DNA of 64,000 nucleotides from Hofstenia miamia (Eukaryota; Xenacoelomorpha; Acoela), in assembly GCA_004352715.1 (NCBI GenBank), contig SCFE01000111.1, positions 1,093,656-1,157,655 on the forward strand, in the 5' to 3' direction. Below, piece by piece: positions 35,603 to 47,192 of the stretch; position 1 is the stretch's first letter, and each line of letters starts with the position of its first letter. The notes below the pieces were generated by a model. The model did not search any database and was not told where the DNA came from. It was given only the letters and a program-made list of their open reading frames with translations. A program made the translations under genes and the position numbers.

Positions 35603-36314
35603 CAGTGATGATCAGTTAATTTATAGTTTAAAATATAGCTTAAACTATCCGTTAAGTTAAATACGCTTTCAATACACAAATATTAACGGATTTTTAACGG
35701 AATTAGTTTAAACTATCACGTTAAATCTGGCTTAATATTAAACTGACGTTTTCTATGCTTAAACACTTTGAAGAACTCTCGAAGTCTTTTATCCATTGGC
35801 GAGAAGATGAGAGGCGTGATATTTCTTGAAAATGACTTCAATAGTTTGGATAGAAGAGATGAAATCATCCATACAATGACTGAAGAGGTTCACATGGTAG
35901 ACCCAATCGAAGCTGTGTGCAGTGGAGTGAGATTCCATGAAGTGGAACAAAACCATGACAGTTTTCCATGCAATTTGAAAATTTTCAGATAATGATAGAC
36001 GAAGATGTACCTGCTTTTGGATACTTCAAACGACCATCAACACAGAAGACATATCCAAAGATAGAGAACGTAGCTAAAGTTGTGCTTTGTGTGCCTTCTC
36101 TAAGGCTAAGTTCCTGAATGAGAATCGCAAGAATCGACTTAACGTGGAGAGTGTCAAAACTCGATATCAATGCCTGGGCAAATGATTTGTAATTTTATAA
36201 ATTGAATATTATACTTTCTTTTTTTATAGGAATCGGTTAAACGGATCCGTTAAATTCGACGTTAATAGTTTAAAGTGAAAAAATCCGTTAAAATAATTAA
36301 ACTGATTATCGCTG
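35603..36314 (+). mobile_element. Internally deleted hAT transposon, 712 bp
   Basis: The element is bracketed by a perfect direct repeat AAGTAAATC (35594-35602 and 36315-36323; 8 bp duplication plus one matching base). Ends are CAGTGATGATCAGTT and, on the other strand, CAGCGATAATCAGTT. Subterminal regions carry repeated motifs (GTTTAAACTAT, TTAACGGAT, CCGTTAA). Inside, two adjoining + frames encode the end of a hAT transposase: YFKRPSTQKTYPKIENVAKV, VVLCVPS, and after a frame change ENRKNRLNVESVKT, the C-terminal dimerisation (hATC) region. The rest of the transposase is missing. Confidence 0.8.
35768..36185 (+). pseudogene. hAT transposase C-terminal remnant
   Basis: The first frame, 35768-35992, reads KNSRSLLSIGEKMRGVIFLE and HMVDPIEAVCSGVRF and ends in TAA. 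A second segment starts at 35994 (MIDEDVPAFGYFKRPS) and gives the hATC motif YPKIENVAKVVLCVP. This is normally followed by HSNAxxERxFS, which is lost here, then RKNRLNVESVKT in another frame. The hATC domain dimerises the transposase and completes the RNase-H-like catalytic core. With no DDE residues left and two breaks, this is a relic. Confidence 0.65.
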
Positions 36315-37968
36315 AAGTAAATCTATTGCGAGATGCAACCTTTAACAAACTTGTTACTAGTCATTGTAATAAATGTAAAATATCTCAGTTTTCATTAGGA
36401 TATTGTAATCATTTAATGAATGCTTATAGTTCATCAAGTAATAATTATCAGCTTTGGACGGCCGGCCAAATCCATATAGTTTGTGCGAATCATTTTGAGC
36501 CTTTTTATATATTCGATTGAGCTTGTAGCCGTTCTTATCGTTGCCATTTAAGGTAGTACTGCGATTGGATCCAATTTTCATTTATTGCTAAGTGTTTAAT
36601 ATCATTAAGTGAGAAAATTCAGGTTTCCAAGGTCGCTTAGCTTGGTCCTGTGTTGGACTTGTTCTAATAAAATATACCCATTCTAAACCCTACATTTAAA
36701 GTATTTTGAAACAGAAGGTCCCTATGAAGGCTTGGGCGGGGAGGTTTACTGTACATAATACACAAGTTAATCTTTACTTAAAATTTATTCCCAAAAGCCC
36801 ACAAATCTCTGTCATTTATTACTAATTTTATCTTTATCGCATTGTCATGAGTATAATTTTGAATATGACAACTAAATTTATTATGGGTTTCATAATAATT
36901 AATAAGCTTGTCACTTTTGAATTTAGATAAATTCTATTTTTACTCTTAAATTCTTAATGTCAAGAAGAATGCATAAAATTAGTTGTAGTAAATTTACGGT
37001 CTGTTTGTAACATTTGTCCAGTCCGAAAATACAAAATTATTAGATTCTGCAAAATTTATATTACATGGTTTTAGGTTTGTATCAGAAAAGTGTAATTCGG
37101 GCTTCTTTAAATCTGGATCAGAAAAATCCAAATAATATTATATTTCAGATTTTCAATTTTTATTGAAAATTTATTATTGCTAAAAAAGTATTCTAAAAAT
37201 TCAAGTACATAAATATTTATCAGAACTTAAGTACCAACTTAAGTACCACAAATTTAAGATGCAATTCCCCTCTATAGATGCATTTCAATCTGCTCGAATT
37301 TACATTGAGCTCCTGCTGATAAGCAAACATGCCATCAAGATCACAGTCGAAATAGGGTGGGGTGATCCATGGAACAGGTTGGGTCAATTTTTATATATTG
37401 GTGGGTGTGGTCGTGCATACAAATTTCGCCTTTGTGTTGGGTTGAGTTAGGTTGTGTTCATAATATAATTTGTATTTATAGCCTGGGTCTAAAAATATAA
37501 TTACTGATCATTTTCTTGGATCATTGTTTTCTCATTTTCATGCTTGGATTTCACATTAATACTGTCACTTTGCACTGCGTAATGTAACTGAAATTTCAAT
37601 TAACATTGAAAAACACAAATTATTATACAAGAATTCAATAATCCATTTATAGTTTGGCTGCTATGACAAGACAAAGTTTTTCATTTTATCTGAAAGCCAT
37701 TCTTGACATTTGAATTACAAAAGTGGCAACATCCAGACATGAGTCGTGAAATATTGGGGACGATGGATTCTAAGAGCTAAACGTGTCACAGGATAGTGTA
37801 TGCAAGTGCATGGGAGTTGCTGAAGAATATAGGCATTGACATAAAGAAGATAGAAACCTAAGGGAGACAGAAAGCCAGCAAGGGAGATAATTGAGAATAA
37901 AGTGGCTGCTAAAATCAGGCAGCAAATATGTAAGATCAGAACAAGCAAGGCAGTACAGAATAGGNAAG

Positions 37969-40240
37969 GTTGCCGAACAATCACAGTCTTGTTTAAATAA
38001 AATAACTCTCATGGTTAACTTGCTTGCTCGCAAAGGTGTTCCTGATTTTCTAACACCTTTCTTTGTGGTGAATCTCTTACTGCATTGACCAAAAGATCTG
38101 GCGGAATAAGACCAATTGCTGTTGGAGAAATTCTTCGTCGCCTTACAGCAAAATGCATTCTACGTTCATGTCAAAATGATGCTTTGGAATTTCTAACCCC
38201 TCGTCAGTTAGGTGTCGGAATTAAAGGAGGCGCAGAAGCAATCATACATGCTACTGGAATTACCATGAAAAAATTTTGTGATCTATCTTCTTCAGGTATT
38301 CTTCAAATAGATTTTGAAAACGCATTCAATAGTTTAAGAAGAGATTTTATGTTAAACCAGTTAAAAGAAAGACTTCCTGGGCTTCATGCGTTTGCACAGT
38401 TTTGCTACCAGGAAAATAGTTTTCTTTTTTACAAAAATAAATGCATTTTAAGTGCTTCTGGTGTTCAGCAAGGAGATCCTCTTGGACCACTCCTTTTTGC
38501 AATTGGTATAATGCCTATTCTAGATTCTATCAACGAAAATGTTCCAAACTTAAATCAGCATTCTTGGTTTCTGGATGACGGTACATTTGGAGGGAATGAA
38601 GAAGAGCTCTTTAAAGTTATAAACATCTTAAAGTCGTTTGAATCTATTTCAGGTTTAAAATTAAGACTTGACAAATGTGAACTATGGTGCAATTCTGAGT
38701 TCAATTCTATTGATACTGAAATAACTCGGAACAACTCCGATGGAATTGAGATTCTAGGTTCAATGGTTGGTTCAAACCAATGCAAAGCTGCCCATATGCT
38801 CAAACGTGTTAATAAAGTTAAGAGAGTTCTTGATAAATTAGATATGCTTGAAGACCCTCATTGTGCTTACGGAATTTTACGAACTTGCTTAGGTTTTCCT
38901 AAATTAATTTATTCTATTCGCACAACATGTCCTTCCCCTGAAGTTGAAAGTGCTCTACATGAATTTGATTCTGCCCAACGTGATTCCTTTGAATTGCTAG
39001 TTGGCTCAGTATTATCTGAATCTGCTTGGAAACAAGCTGGGCTTCCAACATCATTATCTGGCATGGGCATTCGTCATATTTCAGAGCTTCACAAATCAGC
39101 TTATACTGGGTCATTATTTGCTTCAGCTAAGTTAGTGAAGGATCTGACCGGTATTGATCTACTCAATCTCCCTGAGAACAAATTCCTTATTGATATGTCC
39201 AAAGAACTTCAAACTTCTTCTCTAACTCAACGAAATCTTCAACGATCATTTGATAATGAAAAGTTCAAAAACCTTATTTCTAATGCTTCTTCTCTTCGTG
39301 AAAAAGCACGACTTCAGTCCCTTTCATTGCCATATGCCGGTTCTTGGTTAACAGTTGCACCAATAAAGAAACTTGGCCTTCACCTTCGACCAGAAGAATT
39401 TCGCGTTGCTTCCCGTTATCGTCTAGGATTACAGTTATTTGCAACTGAACTCAAATGCCAATTCTGTTCTTCTGGTGTTCAGGATATATGGGGTGATCAT
39501 GCAGTCTCTTGCAATGGTAATGGTGATAGGATTATTAGACATGATCGTTTACGTGACCGCATATATTCTATTTGTAGTTCTACAGGATTGTCACCAGCAT
39601 GTGAAAAAAAGGGTTTAATATCAAATAGTCTATCCCGCCCCGGCGATATTTTCCTTCCTTCGTGGCTTGGCGGCCAATCTGCTGCCCTAGATGTCACGGT
39701 AACTTCTTCGTTGCAACCATCAAATTTACGTCATGCATCTTCAGAAGCAAGTTACAGTATAAGCCAGGCAGAAGAGAGGAAATATCAAACTCATGCAATT
39801 TCATGTGAAAAAGAAGGGATTCTGTTTGTCCCCCTAGCAGCTGAAGTCTTAGGAGGATGGTCAAATACTGCCATTAAAACAATGTCACGCATTTCAAAAC
39901 TTGAACACTGTCGAAGTGCCACTTATACTAGTTTTTCTAACTCGCTGGGTCATATTATGCAAAACTTGCCAGTTACTTTTATAAAAGGCTCTTGCAACAT
40001 GATGTTGTCAGGATCCGATTTCTACATTTTTGAAGAATAGCTGCTCGAAGATTTTGATTACCCAATGACTTCAGGCAACACCCAAGAAGGTTTTTCAAGA
40101 ATTAGTATTCGCCTTTGAAATTCTAAAACATTGATTTTCAAATACAGTTAATATGTTTGTGTGTTTTCAATTGAATTTGTCAGAAGTTTTAGCTTTGATT
40201 GTATTAGAAGTTAAGTATTTAAAAAAAAAGAAAAAATATG
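37969..40240 (+). mobile_element. Non-LTR-type retroelement with RT, zinc finger and RLE domain
   Basis: The recognisable part starts near 37969 with KVAEQSQSCLNKITLMVNLL and RKGVPDFLTPFF. It continues through the long ORF to the stop at 40038-40040, then about 180 bases of 3' sequence and an A-rich tail (40219-40235). The 5' boundary is unclear: 37700-37968 has coding-like composition, but I cannot place it, and an undetermined base (37965) lies there. One frameshift near 38065 is the only break seen in the RT-to-RLE region, so the copy is young compared with the other retroelements here. Confidence 0.75.
38085..40040 (+). CDS. Reverse transcriptase / RLE protein, 5' end frameshifted
   Basis: The open frame covers 651 residues; the listed start is only the first alternative codon. 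Upstream, CGESLTALTKRSGG continues in frame to about 38067. There one base is missing relative to the preceding frame, which ends GVPDFLTPFF. RT motifs: KRSGGIRPIAVGEILRRLTA (1-20), LQIDFENAFNSL with catalytic D76, GVQQGDPLGPLLF (126-138), WFLDDG with D164-D165, LDKCELW and ILGSMVGS. The C-terminus has a zinc finger, CQFC (458-461) with GDHAVSC. After it, RPGDIF (D521) and ALDVTV (D536) match the PD...D/E-type restriction-like endonuclease of R2-group LINEs. The function would be target-site nicking and cDNA synthesis. The exact clade (possibly Utopia-like) is uncertain. Confidence 0.8.
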   Translation: MTKRSGGIRPIAVGEILRRLTAKCILRSCQNDALEFLTPRQLGVGIKGGAEAIIHATGITMKKFCDLSSSGILQIDFENAFNSLRRDFMLNQLKERLPGLHAFAQFCYQENSFLFYKNKCILSASGVQQGDPLGPLLFAIGIMPILDSINENVPNLNQHSWFLDDGTFGGNEEELFKVINILKSFESISGLKLRLDKCELWCNSEFNSIDTEITRNNSDGIEILGSMVGSNQCKAAHMLKRVNKVKRVLDKLDMLEDPHCAYGILRTCLGFPKLIYSIRTTCPSPEVESALHEFDSAQRDSFELLVGSVLSESAWKQAGLPTSLSGMGIRHISELHKSAYTGSLFASAKLVKDLTGIDLLNLPENKFLIDMSKELQTSSLTQRNLQRSFDNEKFKNLISNASSLREKARLQSLSLPYAGSWLTVAPIKKLGLHLRPEEFRVASRYRLGLQLFATELKCQFCSSGVQDIWGDHAVSCNGNGDRIIRHDRLRDRIYSICSSTGLSPACEKKGLISNSLSRPGDIFLPSWLGGQSAALDVTVTSSLQPSNLRHASSEASYSISQAEERKYQTHAISCEKEGILFVPLAAEVLGGWSNTAIKTMSRISKLEHCRSATYTSFSNSLGHIMQNLPVTFIKGSCNMMLSGSDFYIFEE

Positions 40241-41145
40241 AAGTTTGAGACACAAGAAGAAAAATTTTTGCAAAGAACTAGATGCAGAAGAAAAGGCTAC
40301 AGTTAGATCATGCACAGAGATACATGGAGAAAGTGAGCAGATGAAGAAGGATGGCACATTAGATGAAATCGCAATCACGACTGCAAAGTCCTAATTAATA
40401 TGAAGAACTGGAAGGCGGCAGGCTGAGGCTAACTAGGTACATAAATATTGCTTGAAGAAGTTCACAAATGTTCATGAGAGGCTAGCAGCAGCACCCGAAT
40501 GCTGTGTGGTAAGTAGGAATATGTACAAATCAACCTAAGGATGACTTGGGGAAATATATATGGAGTTAAAATAGATAAAACCGAGGGTGGGGGGAAGAAG
40601 GAGTACCAGAGTAGGATAAAATTTAAGAGAAAACAAGGTGATGCATGGAGAATTCTTGAGGAGTACAAAGAGAGGGCAACAAGCTGCTAGGAAGAATAGG
40701 AAAGAATGAAAAGGTTAGGATGGTGTGGGACTTCAACATACAGACTAGCACGGAGGCCAGACATTATAATGGTAGAAAAAAATGAAAGAATGGTTAAGTG
40801 TGATAGACATAGAAGTAAGGACAGGAATGTACAAATCAAGGAGAAAGAAAAATAGATATGCACAGAGGGTTGGCAGAGGAAATTGAAAAGTTGTGGCTCT
40901 TTAAAAAGTTGAAGTATTTTCGTTAGTCATTGGGGGACTAGGAACAATAAACAAGAAACATAAGTGCTACTTTGAGGAGTTAAGATTACTGAAGTGGGTT
41001 GGGTGGTAGTACAGTTGAAACAGCTAGAGTCCTGAGGAAGGCTCTCAGATTCCCTGAAACTGAGAGTCATGCCAGTGTGAAGCTGTGAAGAGGAATGAGA
41101 TAATAATAACCCTAATATTTATAATAATAATAATAATAATAAAGA
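40241..41145 (+). mobile_element. Decayed LINE 3' portion, family B copy 1
   Basis: Scattered + strand segments match the C-terminal part of an RLE-type LINE common in invertebrates. These are MHGEFLRST (about 40635), VWDFNIQT (about 40720), then after a frame change RRPDIIMVEKNERMVK (about 40755), DIEVRTGMYKSRRKK, VIGGLGTINKKHKCYFEELR (about 40930), and TARVLRK-type remnants near 41030. The copy ends in ATAATAATAATAATAATAAT (41121-41142), a typical simple tail. Intact relatives read WDFxIQTD...RRPDIVVVEK...DIAVPGD...VVPVVIGALG (from memory). Too many stops for function. Confidence 0.6.
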
Positions 41146-43993
41146 CTCTTAAGCTGCCTGAAAACTGATTAGTTTCTCCACCTGATAATAATAACTTTGG
41201 GTGAACTTAAATATTTCCTATAAGAATTTCCTAAAGTCAAACTTTAAATAGTGTAGTATGGTCATTCTTGCTACGTGCATTGGAAACTTTTTTTCCTTTC
41301 CACTATTTCAAAATTATTCATTTAATGGATTGCAAAAAACTCTAACATATGTTTTCTCCAAGTGTTCTCACCCTACTGAATTAATATGAGTCAGTCTTCT
41401 GCTTTAAGATCAAGATCATTGTGGTCTAACCAAATCTATAGGTACCGCATGCCGCTGGCACATTTAATTACCTAGTGATACAGAACACTAGTAAGAATTA
41501 ATTTTAAGGAGGTTCACCATTTCCATAATAGCCATCTAGCGAAAGGAAGTTGCAACTTAAACATGAAAATATTAAAATAAATTACACCTAAAGTGCATAA
41601 TGTTATTTATTGATGTACAAAAATATATTATATTCGGCTAGTTGCCAATAATACTTCTGAGTATTCGTACGATTGATATTTACTGTTATGATTTACAAAA
41701 TTTTATAGTCATATGCATTAGCCAGAGATTTTCATTGAACTGGTGTTCGTTGTTGATTACTAAAACCCTTTGCAGAATAATTACATATTAGACAATATTT
41801 GTGAGTTTGAGTCAAATCCAATTGTTGAGAATAGAATAAACGAAAATGTACAACATGCCCTTAGGAAGACTTATAGAAAATCAGCAGTTCGAAGTTTTTT
41901 GCTGTTTCCAAATATGACTCTAGTACTAAGGAAAAGTGAATGATTTGATAGTAAGCATACAATTCAGTTTCTGAATATAATTTGTCTATTATTTGAAAAT
42001 TGTATTTGATTATATATTTCTTAACCTATTAACAAATGAGAAATCAACAGATTTTTAATAACATCTTCAACGATCAACTTTATTGCGAGTATATCACAGA
42101 AGTGAATGTGAATTTCATAAAATGATGATATACAATACAAAATTTCTAAGATCAATATTATTTAAGTGTATATATTTTTAGCTTTGCCAATAGATGCATA
42201 ATTTCTATTTTTTGTAATCAACATTCAAATCTAAATCATAATTGAAATGTTTGTGATTCGCTGATAAAATAATTGGTGTTGTGAGTGCTTAGTTCTAACA
42301 ATTGAAGGCATTCAATCGAAGTTTTAATTTCGTATGTCGGAATATGACATTTCGCTCAAGGAAAATTAATTTCTTAAAGTGTATCACAGAAGAAATGAAT
42401 TAATCGAATCGATATTTAAGCCATGATTACATTATTTAGGATGTTAGAATTTTCACATAGTTATTGTTCATTGATTATGGTAGAGAAAATTTATAATATA
42501 TAGACATTGTGATTGTGCGGCATAACGACATCGCACTTTGGAACGCTTAGAAACCTCGCTTTGTATTTAATGTTTTGAATTAATCTTTAAATCTTGTGTA
42601 AACTTTGGACTGAATATATGCGTTTCATCATAAACTTTTTGTTCCATTGTATTTTAGATTGAGTGAGGTTTCTTGCATAACGCTTATCACTGCAACTTAC
42701 ATTCATTTTTCATTTCATGTTTAAAATCATTGAATTACAATAATAAAATTTTGATATACCTTTTACCAAAATGTACATCATAACAAGTTTTGAAAACAAT
42801 ATAAATCATTCTGATCCATGTAAACTACTATTGCGGTATACTGAATGTCTTCTTTGACATACTCTACAATTCGCAATAAATTGTTTTCACAAATTTTCAA
42901 ATGCAGCTGCTGAAAACAAATCTAGCGTACACAAAGTATTTATTTAACGAAATGTCTGTTAAGAGATTCTTTATATTCTAAAATATGGAATTTTGTGTGT
43001 TGAATAAAATGTTAAATTAGTGTTTTGATATGTGGATTTTAATGAATAATTAACAAATTTATTCATTTCATTTCAAATGAATTATTAACTGTTTTTTTAT
43101 CTAAAGAGGAACACGATGAAATGAACAAAGTTTGTTTTGTTTGGGGATGACTAAGTAAAAGTTTGTGAATTACATAAACGCCTGATCGTCATGAAATTTT
43201 TAATTCCAGTTAATTTTTTGTTTTTTTTCAAAAGTGATGCATCGTACAAAAAATCCTTTGAAATAATTTATGTACATATGCTGACCAATTCAATATTTTT
43301 AGCTTTTCATTACTGTAGGACTAAACTATAGGTTTTTTTAAAACCTTTTTTAATAAACAATAAATAAGAGATTGTTTTGATATATACAGAATTTTCAACA
43401 TTTTGCAAAACAACTATATGCTTTGATACAAATGCCTTCCACTTCAGTACCTAGCAAAAATAAGAGTTCAATAATAGGGAATGCTCAACACTGTGTCTTC
43501 AATTTGAAATTGAAAAAATTTGCCTCAATATTTTCGCAGTTGTTACAAAATGTTCTCAATAAATCTAACACATCACAGTAAAGTATGGTTTTCTTGACAT
43601 AAAAATTATTGTTGATTTATTATTTTAAATTTTTCTATTATATTCTTGATAAATTTGGTAACAATTTTTGATGCAAGTTTTACCCCTAATTTTCATATTA
43701 CTTATATAATATTGTCAATGCTTCAAGGTGCAGAACGAAGTTACTGTCGTTTTTAAAAGCATTGTGTAAGCAAACCATTTGAAAATCCGTACTTTAGGAC
43801 ATATTTTGCATTCTACCATTTTCATTTCTCCAACGGAAAAAGTATTTGAAAAAATAGTTGATTTGAAATGGACAAGGGCAGAAAATATAGTTCCATTTAA
43901 ATTAGTGTCAATTCGACGTATTTTATGGCCACTTTATGATCCTTGCTAAAGAAATTGTTTAAATTTTCGATTTGCTAGATATAAGTTGATGTG

Positions 43994-44388
43994 TAGAGCC
44001 GCCAATTTTATGTGAGAGAATAATAAATATTTGTTCACATATTTGGCTGACATTTTGATAACACATGTGTGAGGACATATTTCACCCGTGTTTCAGCGCA
44101 TATTTCACCGCTTTAGACCTATTTATTTGAAAATTGGGTTTCAGAAGATTTGGCACTATCACAGAACTGTGCACTCCGAAATTGTCATGAAGAGAGAACA
44201 TTTAGTAAAATTGGTTTTGTTCTGATAGACCACAGAACAAATCTTTCCAAAAGAAACTCATGTAAACTTGTGTTTTGTGTATTGCACATTGAATTTTAAG
44301 ACATATTTTGGCACATATATCTACAACTTAGACCCTATTTCATATTACATATTTGACCTATTTTTCCCACATGAAATTGGCGGCCCTA
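43994..44388. mobile_element. hAT-type MITE family C (395 bp)
   Basis: Ends are TAGAGCCGCCAATTTTATGT and, on the other strand, TAGGGCCGCCAATTTCATGT. Flanks are TTGATGTG (43986-43993) and TTGATGTA (44389-44396), an 8 bp duplication with one change. No coding content. The interior has short internal similarities (ACATATTTCACC, GCATATTTCACCG, GACATATTTTGGCACATAT), suggesting growth by internal duplication. Confidence 0.82.
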
Positions 44389-45335
44389 TTGATGTATTAG
44401 AAGCATTTAGTACAAACCATACAAACTGATATTGAAAAACTTAATTTGAGTTTTAAAAAAGTATATAATACTAATGTAACATTTCGAAATTTTTTTCGAC
44501 ATACTGTAATGTCTATAAATTATATTTTATTCACTGCATGTGGGGGTGATTTGTGGAGACTCGTGACATAATAGTGCCTTATTTCAATTTCGACCCCTTT
44601 TTTCTAATTCCTTTCCTAAATCCCTGCTCTGTGATCGTGATTGCATCCATAAAGCTTTGCTCTAACCGCTAACGTCTTCCAGGCCATAGAATGGGAAAAG
44701 ACACGTGTGCAATAGAGATATTAACTTGAAAAATATTTCCTGATAACTGCAAACAAGCATCAAATATGCAATTTGATGGACACATATTTTGAAAAGTTTG
44801 GCCTTAAATCGGGTGAATTGAAGCGACATGATAGAAGGAAATTCAGCACTCCATATCTTTATTTATTCGATGCAATTTAATTTTGTTCATTCAATGAATT
44901 TCTCGTCTGTTGGGTTCGATTAACTGCTGATACTATTTCTCAATTTTCCATTCTATGTTAAAAATGACATTGAGTTTAAAAATTTACTGATTGTTTCGTT
45001 TTGGTAATAATCAAGCTGAAAATATAACTGTGTGCACACTCTAAAAATCAAAGATCACATACAAATGAAATCAAGCTAGTTTGCCCTGTGCCTTAAGAAA
45101 AATATTTGCTTTATGGGAAAGATTTGCTCAAATTCTGTAGAAATTTATATAGTCAAAAACTTCATTCATAAAATCCTTGTAATTCTCTTTATGTTTATCG
45201 ATTGTTTCTAGCTGAGTGCTAATTTATATTTCAAGTTGGTATTGTAGCTATTGATTGTGATCAGTGCCAAATAATGGGAAATGTCTCGTTTATTCTTAAA
45301 AACTGTGGCGATGAGAGGCATTTTTGGGATCTATT

Positions 45336-45537
45336 CAGGGGTGTACCCGAGGGGTGCTCAGGAGGCCAACCCACCTTGTTAAATTAGATTGGGGGCGCAG
45401 CCCCTTGTTAAATTATTATTAGTATTCGAGTTTTAGATTTATTAGTTGAGAATATAAATTATGGTCAAAATATATCATAAAAATACAAAACTCAAGATAA
45501 GAGTCCCCCTTGTTAACTACTTAGGAGTAAAGCCCTG
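45336..45537. mobile_element. hAT-type MITE family A, copy 2 (202 bp)
   Basis: Same orientation and sequence as the copy at 30091. Ends are CAGGGGTGTAC and (other strand) CAGGGCTTTAC. The 8 bp flanks are GATCTATT (45328-45335) and GGTCTATT (45538-45545), one mismatch. Two independent insertions of one family within one intron indicate past family-wide activity, presumably driven by an autonomous hAT elsewhere. Confidence 0.88.
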
Positions 45538-46669
45538 GGTCTATTCCTTTAATATTTTGAAAATGCCTGGTGTCCTCGCCCTTCTATTAGTTACTCACTT
45601 GATCACGGCTTAGATATCCTCATCTCACTGGTCAAAAATCCTGTGCAAGCCCTGTTTATGAGCTCATATTTTAAATCGTGACTAGTATTTTTAAGTTTCG
45701 ATTACATAATTGTAAGTAGAATGTTTTCAGACATTATTTTAGGCAATAATCATTTAATGCAAAACTATTGAAATGACACTTTTGATATTTGTAAGTTTTT
45801 AATAAATACATGATGACTTTTTTTCAATTAACATTGTTAGTGGTTTTTAGAGCTTGTAGAACAGAAAACATAATCCCGTTGATCTTGTGATTATCGATCA
45901 TGATTTTACCACTCTGAGAAAGTCATGCATCCAGTGAAAACTTTTAATTAAAACTAAAATCAAGAGCTCTTAAATTTAATATCTGTATGTGACGCAGAAT
46001 ATGAATCACGTAGTTGTTGGAAAACTTAGCCACGCAGTCACAAAAATAAAATGAAACAATCGATAGGTTCCTTTACAATATTATCAGTTGCGATAATGTC
46101 AATGTTTACTCGGTTTCTTCGTTATTGATTAGCGTATTGAGATACAGATAGGAAAAAAGATAAAACCATTTTCAAGAGTTCTTAATTAGAATTGATTTTA
46201 ATAATCGAGGAAGGAGTTAACTTGTCTCTAATAAATTCTGAGATTTACATTTCATAATTTATGCTGAATAATTCGCTTCTCAACTTAACAAAACATTCTC
46301 TATTCAAGTGCTACGCTATTTAATTGAAATAAAGGCATATACATGTTCAGATAGTTTTTCAATAATAAATCACTTAAAGCACATTTACTTGCTTTTTGTA
46401 TCGTATCATATATATATATATAGAATGTGTGCTAGTCGGTAATCTCAAGATTTCAGAAATGTTTGAAAAGCGATTGTCATCATTTCGAAGATTGAATTAC
46501 TATTCGAACATGATTTTTTTAGTTGTGTTTAAATAAAAAATTAATATTTTATATATATTTTATCTAAATTTCATAGTTTGCGTTACTTTTTTCACACCTG
46601 TATATACTTCAATTGTTTGCAGCTTTAATAAATATTTGTTAATCAATGTTATGATTAGTTCTTAATAAG

Positions 46670-47150
46670 ATTTTATCACTTTCTTCTTTGATTTAATGAT
46701 GGTGCAGATGTATTTCTGAACTTAAGTGTGCTCTTTTGTGTTCTTTCATGCTTGCTCCTAGGTGTGTCTTAGCTCCTCCAATGTATGATCTATTGCAATC
46801 ATCAGATTTCCATTGATAAAATACAGCAGAAACAAATTTCTTAGGGATGAGATCTTCGATATAGGAGATGTTCTCTTTTGAATATGATGTTAGTATTGGA
46901 AAATTTCAGTGAATTTTAATTTGGTGTTCAATGTTTTGATTCTTTCTTTAAACTTTTAACTTGATTGCATAAATAGGGAAGTTTTAAATATGCCTGACAA
47001 ACATGGTTCGTGTCATTGTCTGCATCATGATGTTGTTTTTTTTTACTTTCCTCCAATATCTTATCCTTATTGCTTATTGTGAATAAATTTTTGCATGCGA
47101 TGTCAGGAAATCTTCGTCTCTGCGATTTTAGCTTTGTTTTTTAAGCATAT
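46670..47150 (-). mobile_element. Older Penelope-like element remnant (GIY-YIG)
   Basis: The - strand reads CQAYLKLPYLCNQVKSLKKE (linker, about 46960-47020), NISYIEDLIPKKFVSAVFYQ, then the endonuclease KSDDCNRSYIGGAKTHLG and MKEHKRAHLSSEIHLHHH (about 46700-46820). This aligns segment by segment with the 24.1-25.3 kb copies (LPYIKERQSYIEHQLK; SCDECNASYIGETRRHLE; IKEHLRGHLTSEIYLHHH) but is clearly more diverged, so it is an older or different subfamily. Stops interrupt the linker. A TA array lies upstream at 47160. No hammerhead core was found at its 3' side. Confidence 0.72.
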
Positions 47151-47156
47151 CTCAAC

Positions 47157-47159
<3 letters not shown>

Positions 47160-47189
<30 letters not shown>
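47160..47189. repeat. (TA)n array
   Basis: Pure TA repeat on the 5' side of the old Penelope-like remnant and about 170 bases upstream of receptor exon 4. Confidence 0.9.

Positions 47190-47192
<3 letters not shown>

Noticed and set aside
37700-37964. 5' part of the RT element or a separate LINE piece
   Set aside because: Coding-like composition, but no block could be matched with confidence and an N at 37965 breaks the reading.
44523-44705. SINE-like patch with GCTCTAACCGCTAACG
   Set aside because: Weakly suggestive of a tRNA-derived box, but no boundaries, tail or second copy.
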